DNA of 64,000 nucleotides from Hibiscus mutabilis (lineage: Eukaryota; Streptophyta; Magnoliopsida; Malvales; Malvaceae): assembly GCA_019671005.1 (NCBI GenBank), contig CM033718.1, positions 29,838,508-29,902,507 on the forward strand, written 5' to 3'. The first letter of the stretch is position 1; each line of letters opens with the position of its first letter. Below the pieces are notes generated by a model. The model was not told the origin of the DNA, searched no databases, and saw nothing but the letters and a program-made list of their open reading frames with translations. The position numbers and the translations under genes were made by a program. Below are positions 44,088 to 56,700 of the stretch, piece after piece.

Positions 44088-45620
44088 AAAAGAGAGAGAG
44101 AGAGAGAGAGAAGAAGAAGAAGAAGAAGAAGAAGAAGAAGAAAAGAAAGAAAGAAAAATGATGGTTTGAGGTGAAAACCCGAAAAGGGCGTCTCAAAACC
44201 AAAAGGAGGGTCTGAGTTGAAAGCCTAAAAAGGCGGCCCAGACAAACCTTCAAGATTAGGCATCCAACAGGCAAGATCTCCCAGGATATCAGACGCTTCA
44301 GTGAAGAACCTCAAGCGAGCAATCTGTTTCAGTCGATGGGCTGTCGAGTCATTCATACAATCGATATTTGGGGTATTGCATCATGTCTTATTTTTCCTTT
44401 TCTTCCATGTTTGCCATAACTTTTAAATTATTCCAATTTTTTAAGCATTAATGAAGTATTACTTTAAGCCTTCTCCTATCTCTTCTACCAAACTTCCTGC
44501 AAGGAAGTTAATATAGATTTAGGATAAGCAAGAGATTTATGTGTATTGTTGTGTTCTGACCTTTTCATGTACGGTTGGTCCTAGGGCAGAAATGAATCTC
44601 AAACTTTTCCAATATGCCGAGGTACAAGCGAATGGAAGGCTTCGAGCAAGGAGACAAGGAGATGATTAAAACGAAAGGCTTGCTAAGACAAAATAATTTC
44701 AAAATGAAAACCTGAAAAGGCACTAAAAGAAAAGGGGGAAAGAAAAGAAGAGAAGAGAAAAGAGAAAATAATAATAAAAAGAAAAAGAAAGACGAAAAGG
44801 AAAAGAAAAGGTAAAAGAAAGAAGGGATAAAAAAATCAAGATGATAACCCAAAAGGACACTAAAGATAAAAATGATGACCCGAAAAGGCACTTTGAAAAA
44901 AGGACCGAGAGTTTGAGATGGTTGAGCCTAAACATAAGAGAGGATCCTGTTAGCACAAGGAATCAAAAAGAAGAAGAAATGAATAAGAGAATGGTTAAAG
45001 AAAGGTCGATCGGAACGAAAGAGCATTCACGTAACGATGCCATTATTCATGCATCATGCGTAGATAGGAACTCCTAAGTTAGTCACATACTAATACATAT
45101 CATCGAAACACTATGTTTGTCTTGGCAGGTGCTTTTTGTATCGCTACAATGAGAAAACAAGAAATTGTCATTCGGTCTCCCAGTCTTCAGCCTCTTGGGA
45201 AGTAGTGGAGAAATATTTAGTACTTAGAAAGCGGAGTACATCTCAACATTCAATAAATGAAGAACTCGAAGATTTCAAGGCAATGAATTTTGTATAGAAG
45301 AAACTCATAAGCAAAAAGGGATCTTATAGAAAGACTTACAGCTCCAGGGTCTCGAAAGTGAAGGGCTCTATATAGAGGGAACTTGTAGATCCGAAGCTTC
45401 AAACAAGAAGAAGAGAGAAGTTCTAATGAGGAAGAACTTGCAATTCAAAGAATCGGCCAGAAAGGAAGAGTTATATGAAGAAGGAACTTATGGCTCCAAA
45501 ACTTTGAAGGGGGAAGCGAACAATCCCATATAGGAAAGACCCGTCACTTCAAACTCTAGAACAAGAAGTGGGAAAATTTTGTGTTTATAGTCTTTTCTCT
45601 ATCCTTGTTTTACTAGAATG
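44088..45620 (+). other. Tat-E 3' UTR, purine-rich
   Basis: Directly after the integrase stop lie (GA)n and (GAA)n runs at 44090-44150, then GAAAACCCGAAAAGGGCG-like phrases also seen in Tat-A. A second A/G-rich stretch is at 44720-44830. ACTAATACATATCATCG near 45088 precedes a pyrimidine-bearing stretch ending CTTGGCAG at 45129. The antisense ORFs at 44059-44274 and 44565-44956 are products of the purine bias and are not genes. No clear tandem repeat as in Tat-D was seen. Confidence 0.7.
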
Positions 45621-45636
45621 AGCAAAGAGGGGTAGC
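45621..45636 (+). other. Tat-E polypurine tract
   Basis: AGCAAAGAGGGGTAGC lies directly before the LTR start TGTAATCACTAATTTTATC. It is nearly the same as the tract of Tat-A. Confidence 0.82.
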
Positions 45637-48442
45637 TGTAATCACTAATTTTATCCAGGGCGAACCCATTTTATTTTCGCTTTTGTTTTTTCAATAATGG
45701 GCTTCTGGGCTGTTGTTTATTTGTTAACCATAAATGTATGTGGCTGTTGTTAAAATCCAAAAGAAAAATATATATATATTGTTATTAATATGTGTCATTG
45801 TTACATGTTTAGTATATGTATGTGTCACTATCTCTTTAGGCATAAAAGTGTTTATATGAATATGGTATGCACGTGTGTATATTTATTATATGCAATGCAT
45901 GATTATATGTATATTATATGCATAGGTTGCTTGTATGTATGTATTTATTAATGTCATTTATATTTAAATATGAATGTGAGTATGTATTACACGTATCATT
46001 GTACTATTATGTGTATATGTAATATGTACTATATTTTTGAATGTTTGTTTACATATATGTGTGTATGCATATTATATGTATGGTATACTATGTATTATTT
46101 GTATTTACTATTATTATCATTATTATTATCATATAACTATTTTAAAGATCAAGATTAATATAAATTAAGCCTACTTTATTTAAATAAAAAAGCAGTCCGT
46201 ACATAGAGTCTAGATACAAATAATCAGCCCATCTTATTACATAAAGCCCTAATCTGATAATAGAACAAAAACCATAATGCCCTTATCATTTTGCAGCTGC
46301 CCAATCTCAACTGTTAGATCTAGATTAGATCCAACGGTCCAGATTCAAGCATAGAGCCGTTTAGATTACCTAGTGCCGACGCGCTACTTTCGACATTCCT
46401 CGACCTTCCAGTTCTTTCACGCACTAGTGTGAGGATGCCATGTCCGGCCTTCCAACCACTGGCGAGCGTGACTTTCCCATCCCAATCTTCATCATTTGAT
46501 TAGCCCCAACACCATGCATGCACAAAAAAGACAAAAATAAAGTGAGAGCCTAAAATATAGCAAAAAATAGAGAAAAAGTAAGCAATAAGAATCAAGGCAA
46601 GGGTTATTCAAACAAGAAATCAGAAGCAATTAATAGATGTAACTTTGCATGTAATTCAAATCGGTGTATATGGCTATATAACTAAAAGCTGAACCATTGT
46701 AAAAGGGGTCTTGGACTCTGGATTTCTTGAACAATAGAGAAAGTAGAGATTTTCAGAGGTAACCATTCTTTTGTGCATTCGAAATATACATACATAAAAA
46801 GGGGATTTCAGTTTTACCTTCTTTGCCGGATAGCCTCCTCGGTGCCGTTTCACCTTCTCACCGGTGATAAGCTCTTTGGTCCATCGGGGCCATGACGAGT
46901 GAACTGGGTGAAGTGAAAACCAAAGGGAGCCGACCAAGCCTCGTTGTTCCAAATACAAAAGAGGGGTCTTTAGGGTTTCGGTTTTCTTTTAGATAAAAAG
47001 AGGGGATAGTGTTTTTTAAGAGAAAAAGGGTCTAAGAGTTTTGGGTGAAGAAAGGAAAGTTTTAGCTTTTTTAGGCCCGCCAGCGCTGGCGAACGGCGGC
47101 CGACGGTGGTTATCACGGCGGAGAGGGTAGCTGAATTATGGGTTCCTAATGAACCCAGAGGTTTTTTTTATAAAATGTCTAAGATGGGGAGAGAAATCAG
47201 AGCTTTTGGGAATTTTTTAAAGCAGCAACAAAAATTTCCTCTTTTGGTTAATTGGTTGTCTTATATACTTGACTCTTCTTTTAAAATTGGTCTATTTGCA
47301 TAATAAGGACCTCCGTCTCGGGTTAATTGCGCCTTCAAGGGCTTCCCTTTTTTTAAATTATTTCCCCGATCCCTGGATTTTAAAAAGGATTTTCAATCTA
47401 GTCATTGTTTTAAAAAAAGTTCGACTGATCTCTTAATTTGACCCTTTAATTTGTTCCTTTTTTAATTCGGTCACTTCCAGTGTTTCTCTCTTTCTTTATG
47501 CATCTTTAATTTCAGCCCTGCATTTTATTTTTACTCAATTATAGTCACTGTTTTATGTTTATATGTTAATTAATGTGGCCTTGATGTATGTTTGTTGTAG
47601 TATAATGGTTAATATGTTTGTTTAGATGTAGTTTAAAGCATGGTTTATTTGTAATGTATACTGTAGTAATGTAGTGTTTCATTATATTTAAAATGTGTGG
47701 TTATAATTTATATGTAGTGCTCTTTTTTTTCATGAGTAATATATGTAGTTTTTAAGTAGTTTTAAATTTTTTTTGTATATGTAGTATAAATATAAGTATA
47801 ATTTTAATGCATGTTTTTATAGTAAATATTTTTTAAAGTAGTTTTAAAAAACATGTATAATAAATGGTTTTAAAATTTGTAATATATGGAATATGTGTAA
47901 TGAACTTAATAAACTTTTATGGTAATTTAGATTTTTTGTTACCTTTATGCCTTCATTATTATTTATTTGCCTTACATTTTTTATTGCTTTAAGATTCTTG
48001 CATACATGACTATTTTATATGTTATGCGGTGTCCTTTTATTCGGGAACGAACGGGACCAGTACTAGTCGTAGTGTTGGTGGTTCGTGCGTTCCTTCTCAA
48101 ATATTAGGACCCTTAAAATATACTCGTCTGTATAACCAAATTTCAATTAGATAGTAACTTTAAACTCGCAAAATCCAATATTAAATAAGCAGGTAAACTT
48201 TTTTGTACCAATTTTGGGTGTTGTAGGGCTGTTAAACCTTCCCCAGACGTAACTGACTCTCGAGACCTAGAATCTCTGGTTTTATTTTCTAGTGTCTGGT
48301 CTACCTTTCCCAAGTGACCGGTGGCGACACCAGTTTTATTTTAAAAGCACGTTTTATAAAGAATTCCTTTTTTTAATAAAATTGTTTTTTTAATAAAAAG
48401 CGGGAACCCTAAACTTCTTAGTATTTCAAAAACGTCACTATA
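45637..48442 (+). repeat. Tat-E 3' LTR
   Basis: It starts TGTAATCACTAATTTTATC and ends ACGTCACTATA, compared with CGTCATCACA in Tat-D, so the terminal CA has mutated. The region GTCTGGTCTACCTTTCCC-AAGTGACCGGTGGCGAC near 48295-48335 is the shared end of this LTR family. Small ORFs (45970-46158, 46674-46958, 47106-47303) have no support. At 48443 the interrupted Tat-D LTR resumes. Confidence 0.83.
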
Positions 48443-48575
48443 GTAAACAAAGCCCATAATTTTGGATAGCAGTGACACACACACGCACACACACACACAC
48501 ACATTTAAGCCCATTATTGTAAAAACAAGAAATAAAAATAAAAAGGGTCCATCCCAAACAAAATTAGTGATTACA
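48443..48575 (-). repeat. Tat-D 3' LTR fragment (right piece)
   Basis: It matches Tat-C 32352-32472. On its own strand it starts TGTAATCACTAATTTTG. It contains a (CA)n microsatellite at about 48476-48503. It continues the LTR that stops at 41870. Confidence 0.82.
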
Positions 48576-49110
48576 GCTGCCCTTCTTTGCTTATACTTTT
48601 AGAAAAAGAATAAAGCAAAGACCATAAGCACTAATTTTGTCCCATTTCCCTGAAAGACAATTTGTTCTTCTGGAACGACAATGAACAAATCCAAATAATT
48701 TGTTTTCCTGGAGCGGTGAAAACAAACGGGTAGCAATGGTATGTCCTTCTGAAGCGGCAACGAGCAGACCATATAGCAAACGACTCATCCCTTTGGAGCG
48801 GCTGCGAACAAATCCAAATAACTTTGCTTTTCTGAAACAGCAAAAAGCAAACGGGGTGGCGTTGGGATGTCCTTCCGAAATGTTAATAGATAAGCCAACT
48901 AACCTTCAAACGACTCATTCTTCCGAAGCGGCATTGAATGGATCCAAATAACTTTGCTTTCGCGAAGCAGCAGAAAGCAAATAAGGTGGCACTGGATGTC
49001 CTTCTGAAATGGCAGTAGACAAGCCAGCTAACCTTCAAACGACTCATCCTTCAGAAATGCCATTGAATGAATCCAAATAACTTTGCTTTCCCGAAGTGGC
49101 AAAAAGCGAA
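48576..49110 (-). repeat. Tat-D 3' UTR tandem repeats, about 130 bp
   Basis: After the polypurine tract, a unit containing AATCCAAATAACTTTGCTTT recurs at 48823, 48953 and 49082 (TTTGCTTT position), a period of 129-130 bases, with partial units before. Each unit has ATGTCCTTCYGAAATG and CAAACGACTCATYCTTC. Variable tandem repeats in the 3' UTR are known in Tat/Ogre elements and can seed satellites. Confidence 0.8.
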
Positions 49111-51210
49111 CCACACAGAGACACCACATTCTTCCAAGGCGGTAGTGATTAGATGGATGCGTTCCCCCAAAGTGGTAGTGATCAGAGTAGATAGCAATTC
49201 TTGAAATGAAGATTCCATTCTTCTTGGGCATGGAAGGATAAGCCATTATGCTAAAAGTTTCTATTCTTCATGAACCTGAACGGATAGGATATTTTTTTGA
49301 CTTTCCTGACTGAGGATTCCTGAGCTATTGAGCATTTCCTCCTTTGTTCTAAAATCCTAATATGGTGAGTTTGAAATCCTTGAGCTTTGAGTATCTGCCA
49401 TCTTCGCACTGAAACCCTAATGTGGCGAGTTTGAAGTCTTTCGCCTAAAATCTTGTATGGGCTCTCATTTTGTCGTTTACTCCTCTTCTTCCTTTGGACA
49501 TTTGTGAGAAGTCATGAAAAACTGTGATGATATGAGTTAGCATACCCCTAACCTAGGGATGTCTAGCTATCAATGATGTATGAGCGTATTTCATGATGCG
49601 AAGATGCATGTGTTCATGAGTATGCAATGATGCATGAATTTAGCTTGTCTTCATTTTCTATAGTCGGTGGTCGTCATCTTGGGACTACAACCACTCATTC
49701 CATCTCATGTCAGACAAAATTTGCCCCCAAACTTGTGTTGTTCACTCTTTGAGCCAAGTGACCTTGGTCGCAATCAGAATCTTTAACCTAGTTCTTTCTA
49801 GCCTGGCGCCACCTTTCATTCGTTATAGATTCCTAGGTAACAGGCCCTTGTTGCCTTCCCGGACAATGATGCCCCATCATGGCAAACTAACCTCAAAGAT
49901 TCTTCTTCTTCCCTCACTACATAGTGCCCCTCAACTTTGGGCCTTGCTGATGCATTTATCTTCGAAATAATACAGAGAAATCTCTTTGTCTAAAATGTGT
50001 CAATTTGCTAGTCGCCATTCTAATGAAGAATGCTCTTTTTTAGATTAACATACAGAAACTTGAAACCAAAATCTTAATTAAAAGAAACAAAAAAAATGGG
50101 ATGCCCCGGATATCAAATGCAAGAGCGTCTTAGATTTAATCCTCAGGTGATCATTCCAAGCATAGCTTGTGACTATGAAGACTTTGAATTTTGTGGCGAT
50201 ATTTGAAGTTGTGAAACTCCTCCCAAATCGCTCGGTTCATCCTCATGGTTATGGTACTTTCTCGATCAATTCGATTATTATTCCTTCTAGTTCTCATCAT
50301 GTTTCTCCATTCATGTGTATGTTCGAATTTTTTTACTTTGTTTAGCCCATGGAAGAAAAATGTCACTCTAAGAACTTTAAATGTAAGTATCTGTTTTTGA
50401 TGGTAATGATTATTGTGTTAATGTACTCAAGGGATCATCTCTGATGCTGGGGTATTGAACCAGTGAAGCATTGCTCCTTATTAGATTTGTTCTCCCCCCA
50501 CAATTCCATCAAGATGCTCCGGGACTTATTCAACTCGTTCATTTATTTCTTTTTCCTATGGGAACTGAACTCATCACAGTCCTTTGTCTCAGGAATAATG
50601 ATGGAGCATACAACAATACCTTGAGTTACTCGGCATAGTCACAATTTGAAAGCTTACTCATATAGACAGGGCTTTTGACTCGATTAGAGTAAGTGGAGCA
50701 AAGCATCCTTATTTAGCCTTTTTGCTATAGCGGAGTACCCCTTTAATTAAATAATTTTTGTTTTGTTTTGAAACACTCTATTTCCATTTTGAAGCATATT
50801 CAAGCAACTCAATTGGGCTTTCTTAGGATATTTTCTTATCATCGAACATCATTGAAGGATTAGTAATCTTGCTTCTCCCGCTTTATCGACCAAAGAGGAT
50901 GAAAGGGGAATCATACTTTGTCATTATCACAACATTCGATTAGAATCAATGCCAGATCATGCATGTAATATCCGAGGACCTACGAGGGTAAGAAGGGATA
51001 TACATATATATGATCTCAAGGCCATTGTATGTTAAGAAAAAATGCATTTTCATTAGAAAGAATATTCGCAAACATAACAATCGCCCTCAAAAAAATATCA
51101 TTGCTATCTTCGGGCAAATGATAGCAACGTCGGTTCCAAGCATTACTTCAAGAAAAATGAAACAAGTAAGAAAACTTAAATACATGAACTCCTAAAAACC
51201 CGGGAAACAA
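49111..51210 (-). other. Tat-D noncoding interior
   Basis: About 2.1 kb on the minus strand between gag and the repeats has no pol motif in any frame that I could find. The first part (near 49540) contains CTAACTCATATCATC, shared with the Tat-A and Tat-E 3' UTRs. The rest has only short unsupported ORFs (49707-49970, 50151-50366, 51010-51195). Confidence 0.6.
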
Positions 51211-52637
51211 TACCTCTCAAAAGTTGTGTTAATCATTCCTTCTTTTCAAAACTTCAACACACCGCTCTCAATCAGTCTCTGAACCTTGTTTTTCAGTGCC
51301 CCGCAATTCTCCATGGTGTGGCCCGTACTTCCCACATGGTAGTCACACATGGCATCAATATTGTAACCTTCCGGATAAGAAGAATCATTTGGTTTAGACT
51401 AAACTGGAGTCAGAAGCTTCTTCTCAATAAGCGTTGGGAGTAGATCGGTGTATGACATAGGAACTGGATGAAGAACCCTTTGAGACTTTGCAGACCAAGA
51501 TGATTGGTCACGGAAATGGCCATGAGGTTGATTGTTTGGGTGAGAGCCCACCACATGAACCTAAGAGTCATGCCCCTTGTGGGCAGTTGTGTTGTAGGGG
51601 TCTATTATCTTTCCCTTCCTGATGGTAGCTTCAATGCGCTCTCCCGTCATAACCATATCCCCAAAGTTACTGATAAGGCTGCTGATCAAACGATCGTACA
51701 AGACTCCTCTTAGAGTGTCCAAAAATATAGAATGATTTCATTTTCTCGAATTGGGGGGTCGTACTTGAGCCGCCACATCTCGCCAATGCTGGGCATACTC
51801 TTAGAAGCTCTCGTTGTGCTTTTGTTCCAAACTTTGTAGCAAGAGCCAATTAGGGACCATATCAGTTATGTGCTTATTTTGATCTGTGAAGGCTTGGGCC
51901 AAATCTTTCCAAGATTTGATTTGGGCACGAGTCAACTGATTATAACTCCTCATAGCGTGCCCTCTAGGCTATCTTGAAAGGAATGAATTAAAAGCATCTC
52001 GTTGGTGATGAACCCATACATCTTATGGAAAACATGATTATATGCGTAGTGGGGCAAGTTCTCCCATCAAACTTCTCGAATTTTGGAGTCTTGAACTTGT
52101 ATGGGATTACCATATCCGAGACTAAACTGAGCTCCCTAGCGTTTAGTCCAAAAGAACCTTCTTCGTCTTCCATTATCTGAAATTTCTCATCTAGATCATT
52201 CTGGGTGTCCTCCAATTTCTTTGAGAATATAGCCTTCACTTGGTTCAACTTTTCTAATTCATCAAGATCTGGGATACTACTTTCGACCTCGTGTACGTTT
52301 CTAAAGGTCAGGCCCAGTTGGGCTAGGGTAAAGGTGCCGGCCTGATGAGCAGAAGATGCCCCTTGGGGAGGGTTGGATGAGGGATTGATAATAAGAGGGT
52401 TCTCAAAGATCGAGGCCTCCAAATGATCCCCTGAGACTTGGGTTGGGTTTTCAACAACACCTTTTCTCTTAGGCATGATTGCATCAACTGAGAGATCTCT
52501 TTCATCATATCTTGTTGGGACTTGATGATGGTGTCCCTAAACTCTTGTTGGGTTTGCTCCAACTGACCTCTCAAATCGGCCGCTAGCTTAGCAAAACTTT
52601 TCTCCATTTTCTTCTTTTGGTGTCGGGTAAAATGCAA
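51211..52637 (-). pseudogene. gag: Tat-D gag remnant
   Basis: Reading leftwards from 52637, the N-terminal frame gives MEKSFAKLAADLRGQLEQT; a frameshift near 52480 leads to the frame 51988-52476 (LSLVSDMVIPYKFKTPKFEK, FDGRTCPTTHIIMF). The chain then continues through frame changes with SWKDLAQAFTDQNKHITDMV, EYAQHWRDVAAQV, YDRLISSLISNFGDMV and MTGERIEATIRKGKI. It ends with the knuckle-like MCDYHVGSTGHTMENC and LIESGVLKF-stop near 51230. This is the same architecture as Tat-A gag. Several stops are present. Confidence 0.87.
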
Positions 52638-53708
52638 ATGCAGAATCTTTGATGGCTAAGAACTACCAAGAACCCCCATCGATTAATTTTATTTGTTTTA
52701 TGAATAAATACATGCAATGTGTTGTATGCACAACAGAGATAGATGATTAAAGGTAACCAATCAAAAATGTATATATGAATGCAAATAAGCATTGATTCGA
52801 CGAACATTCTCATTTAACAACTTTTCATAATGACGATCAAGTCTCGTTACAATGAGTAAATAACATAACCACCACATAGGGCACAATTGAAGCTTGAATC
52901 CCTTCTCCGCCAATGACTGGGTTGGCCTTTGCTCATCTTGTGATCAATCTTAAACTTTGAGGTTCTTTAATTCATCATTACAGACTCTTTCTCTCATTAT
53001 GAAAGTTTTAAGTTTTGAACTGTTCTCGAATCAATACTTCATTATGAAATGTCATGAATATGCAAAACAGAACAAGACAAAACAATAAATGGTCTAGCAA
53101 CAGGTATAAAGAAAAGTGAATAAAAGCAAATAAAAATCAAAGCAGATTGATAATAACATGGATTCTAATTTGCTATGGTTATCTGCATGGCTCTAATCGG
53201 GGTGGGCTTTCTGACACATGTGTTTGGTTCTAGATAAGGGTACCCGAACCTATCTCATTACCTACTAAGGCAAAAAGAACCCCAATTCTGGCCCATTACA
53301 AGCTTGCAAATTGGTTTCGGTTCGAGGGAAAGCATGACCTAATAACATGGAGGGCTGCTCACGTGTCAAAAGGTGTGGATTCCAAAAGTGAATTACCGAC
53401 CTGTTGAGGGATACTCACGTGGGTATGTGACGCTTCACTCCCACTTAAGGGATGGAGCTCAGGTATAGAGCTTGATGATCATGATGCAACACATGCCGGT
53501 GATTCCTTAGAAATTAAATAAAAAAATAATTTGAAGACCACCAATTATCAAAGCCCGTTCAATCATAGTTACATTTTCAAGAAAGGATCAACCTCACTAG
53601 AATCGATTAAAATCCCAACAATTTTCCATCATTAAAACAACAAATATTTTCTTGGCCTAACTCTCTTTTCTATAAAAACAACATCGTCCTCAGCGGAGTT
53701 GGCTTGCT
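52638..53708 (-). other. Tat-D leader with primer-binding site
   Basis: Immediately after the LTR end on the minus strand (from 53708 leftwards) lies GCAAGCCAACTCCGCTGAGG. It resembles the Tat/Ogre-type site TGGCGACTCCGCTGGGGAC (as I recall it, tRNA-Arg type) with C-to-T and G-to-A differences. The rest of the leader to the gag start is noncoding; the short ORF 52583-52813 is not supported. Confidence 0.6.
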
Positions 53709-56700
53709 GTGATGACGTTTTTTCGAAAATTACTTTGAAGTGTCCCATCTTTGAAAAAAGATTGTTTAAAAGGGGAATTTCTTTTGAAAACTCTTGTTCA
53801 TTTGAAAAACGATTGAAAACTTGGAGTCGCCACCGGCCACTTGGATAAGGTAGGCCAGACACCATAAAACTAGAGATTCATTTTGAAAGGGTTCAAGAGT
53901 TGGTTACGCGTGGGGAAGGATTAGCACCCCCATCGCGCCCGAAAATCGGTACCAAAGTATTTGTTGCTTTTAATCGAAGGAAATTGTCGAAATTGGAAAG
54001 GAATTTAATTTGGTGACCTTAATTGAAAATTAACCTTAATTGAACGGGCTATATCAAATTGGCAGGGTCAAATTAATTGGACATTTAATTAATAAGGTTG
54101 ACGATACATCGAACCATAGACTAAACCGACATCATATAAGCCTGATTGTCGTGTTAGTTTATGGTTCGAATCCCGCACGTCACCTTTATGCATGATGCAA
54201 GCAATTAAAACATGATGTAATGATTTGGTTAAGTTTTAATTTTACCTTAAGTCGGTAAGGATTAATTCAAATATTTGGTCAACATCCTTTAAGCTCGGAC
54301 TGTTACGACACAAATATCGGAATTAATGAACACATCCCGTTTTATGATTTAAATTTATTAATATGTAGATCAAATGGGGCAAATGATGACTAAGAAAATG
54401 TATGTCAAACAAGGGCTTGAAAATTAAACACAAAAAGGCCCGCTAAAAGCCCTAACCTAAAAGGCCCAAATTATGGAAATTTAATTAGTGATCTAGTTAC
54501 TAATTAGGTGATTCTAGTATTAACCCTAAAAAACTAGAAAACCCTAACAAATTATGAATTATCTTGGAACTTGATAATTAATTCAATTGATTTTAAACTA
54601 GTGTTCCAATAAGCCAAAAACACTATTTAAAACAAATTGAGTTGATTAATCATGGTTTAAAATTAAATGTCAATCTAAACTAGCAATTGATTTTATCCCA
54701 AAAGTGATTAAGAAATGTTCAATTAATTTAATGAATTTAAAATTTATCCCAATAAGCTAAGGATAACTTTAAATTCACTAACTTAATTCGAACCTAAATC
54801 TAACTAAGTCTCTAAACTAATCCTAAGTTAATATAATTAATTTAAAGATCGTGCCCCTATGAGACGAGCACACGATCTTAAACTAATTAAATTAATTAGC
54901 CTAATTTTAACTAAGGCTAATCTAACAAGCCCTAAAACTCAAAACAAAGCCAAGCCCAAACTAAGCAAACTAAGCACCCTAAGCCCAAAACGAATCAAAG
55001 CCCTAAACTAACCAAATTAAACAACTTAAGCCAAAAACCTAACAAGGCCCAAACTATCCCAAAACGAGTAAATAAATATATAATATAAATTATAACTATA
55101 TAACTAAATATTATATACTATGAAATTTTAAACTTTACAAAATTACATTAAATACATTTAAAAAACTATATTGTATATAAATTCTACAAAAACTATATAC
55201 ATTATATATTAAAAACATATATATTATATACTATGTAAAACTATATATTATGAAGAAGACCATATTATATATATTATATAAAACTATATTATATACAAAA
55301 ACGTATTTTATATATTAAGAGAACTATAGGTTATATAAAACTACATACTATATTTTATAAAAACTACATGCTATAACATACATATTAAACATAACAGAAG
55401 CATACATATCAAGCCACATAAAACAATATCAACAAGAAATTAAAGTATAAACACAAAAATCGGGACTGAAATGCCCAAAGAAACAAATCTCATAGCAAAA
55501 ATTAAAACATGTATAAAAAAGGGCGATATGGCAAGGATTCCGCAAGTCGAAGGACTGCGGGCGTAAATAAAAAAGGTGGAATGGCTTAATAGGCGCAATT
55601 ATCCCACGCGAAGGGACCGGTGGTGTGATTTACCCATGCAGAGGGACTGTGGGCGCAAATACGTCGGGGCTAAGGGATTTAAAATGTAATTAATCCATTT
55701 TTTAAACGTAAAGGGTTATAAAATAATTTTTTTGAACAAAAAAGGGTTTATAACCAATACACTTTTGGTTTGCTTCTTTCTCCCAACGAGGGATGAATTT
55801 CGCCGCATGTTTATCCCGCAAACCCAGATCCTGGCCAAAATTCTAGAAACCGGCAGGGTTCCGCAGCGTCGGCCACCGCGGAGAATAAAAAAACTCAAAA
55901 ACGATTCCTATTTTCATTTTGAAACAAAATCCGGTCAGTCTTTTTTTCGAATCAAACCTCTTCCTTTATCTTTACAAAATTCGAATCAAAATGGAAAAAG
56001 AAACCCCATTCTTTTTACAATCGAATACTGGGACCAAGTCCTCCCTTTTTGGCCATTCTTTCTTTCGACTCACCATTCGCAGCTAGGAGACAATTGGAAG
56101 GCTTATCACCGGTGAAAGAAGGTGGACAGACACTAAAGAAGGGCAAACTGTGAAGGTAATGAACCATAAACCCTCCTCTATGACTATGTAATGCCATTTC
56201 AAAATGAAAATGAAAAAGAAGAAGAGATATATATCAAAATGCTTGAGGTCTTTTGTTTCTCTTCTCTATTGCCTTTTTTGAAAATCCAGAATCGTTACAA
56301 ATAGTTAATGTTTCTATGTCTTATACCCTTAGTATTACATTGCTTTTTAGAAAAATAAAAACACTAGAAAAACTCCTATTGGTTATCCTCTACTGCTCTT
56401 TCATCCTTTTGTTTGTATGCATGTATATTCTGCCATTGTTGGAAAATTGCCTATGATGTCCTTTTCTATTTGTTTGTATGGCGTGGCTGTTGAGAGGAGG
56501 GGGAACAAAGAGCTGTTGTTCGAATGGTCGATGTGGCTGATGGCGTGGCTGAGCCCAATGATGTGTAACCTGTCCGTGGCTCTCCCTACCATCGTGGAGG
56601 TGTGATGATGGCGCGTAGGCTAGTGTCGGAGTCGTACAAACTCAACCGTGAATCTCTCGCACGAGTGAGGAAGGCTGTGAGTCTTCTACTTCAATTCTAG

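Larger units (their letters stand above)
41939..48442 (+). mobile_element. Tat-E: 5'-truncated Tat/Ogre element
   Basis: Pol from the end of RT through RNase H and integrase, a purine-rich 3' UTR, polypurine tract and complete 3' LTR are present. The 5' LTR, gag, protease and most of RT are absent. It lies inside a Tat-D LTR in the opposite direction. Its pol is closely related to Tat-A in order and motifs. Confidence 0.87.

Noticed and set aside
44565..44956. Minus-strand ORFs of 108 and 77 codons rich in Phe, Ser and Leu
   Set aside because: They are the antisense of the purine-rich Tat-E 3' UTR. Composition alone gives open frames; no membrane protein is implied.
48476..48503. (CA)n run as a regulatory or Z-DNA element
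   Set aside because: It is a simple microsatellite in an LTR; the Tat-C copy has only a remnant, so it is a local expansion.
48700..49110. Regularly spaced repeats that could suggest a CRISPR-like array
   Set aside because: The units are about 130 bp, contiguous and degenerate, without unique spacers, in a plant retrotransposon 3' UTR.
54150..54180. Possible tRNA gene (GGTTCGAATCC)
   Set aside because: The T-stem does not pair, no A box or acceptor stem is seen, and the region is part of an LTR.
55732..56115. Plus-strand ORF of 127 codons
   Set aside because: It is inside the Tat-D 5' LTR, antisense to the element, and the Tat-C LTR copy does not keep the frame.
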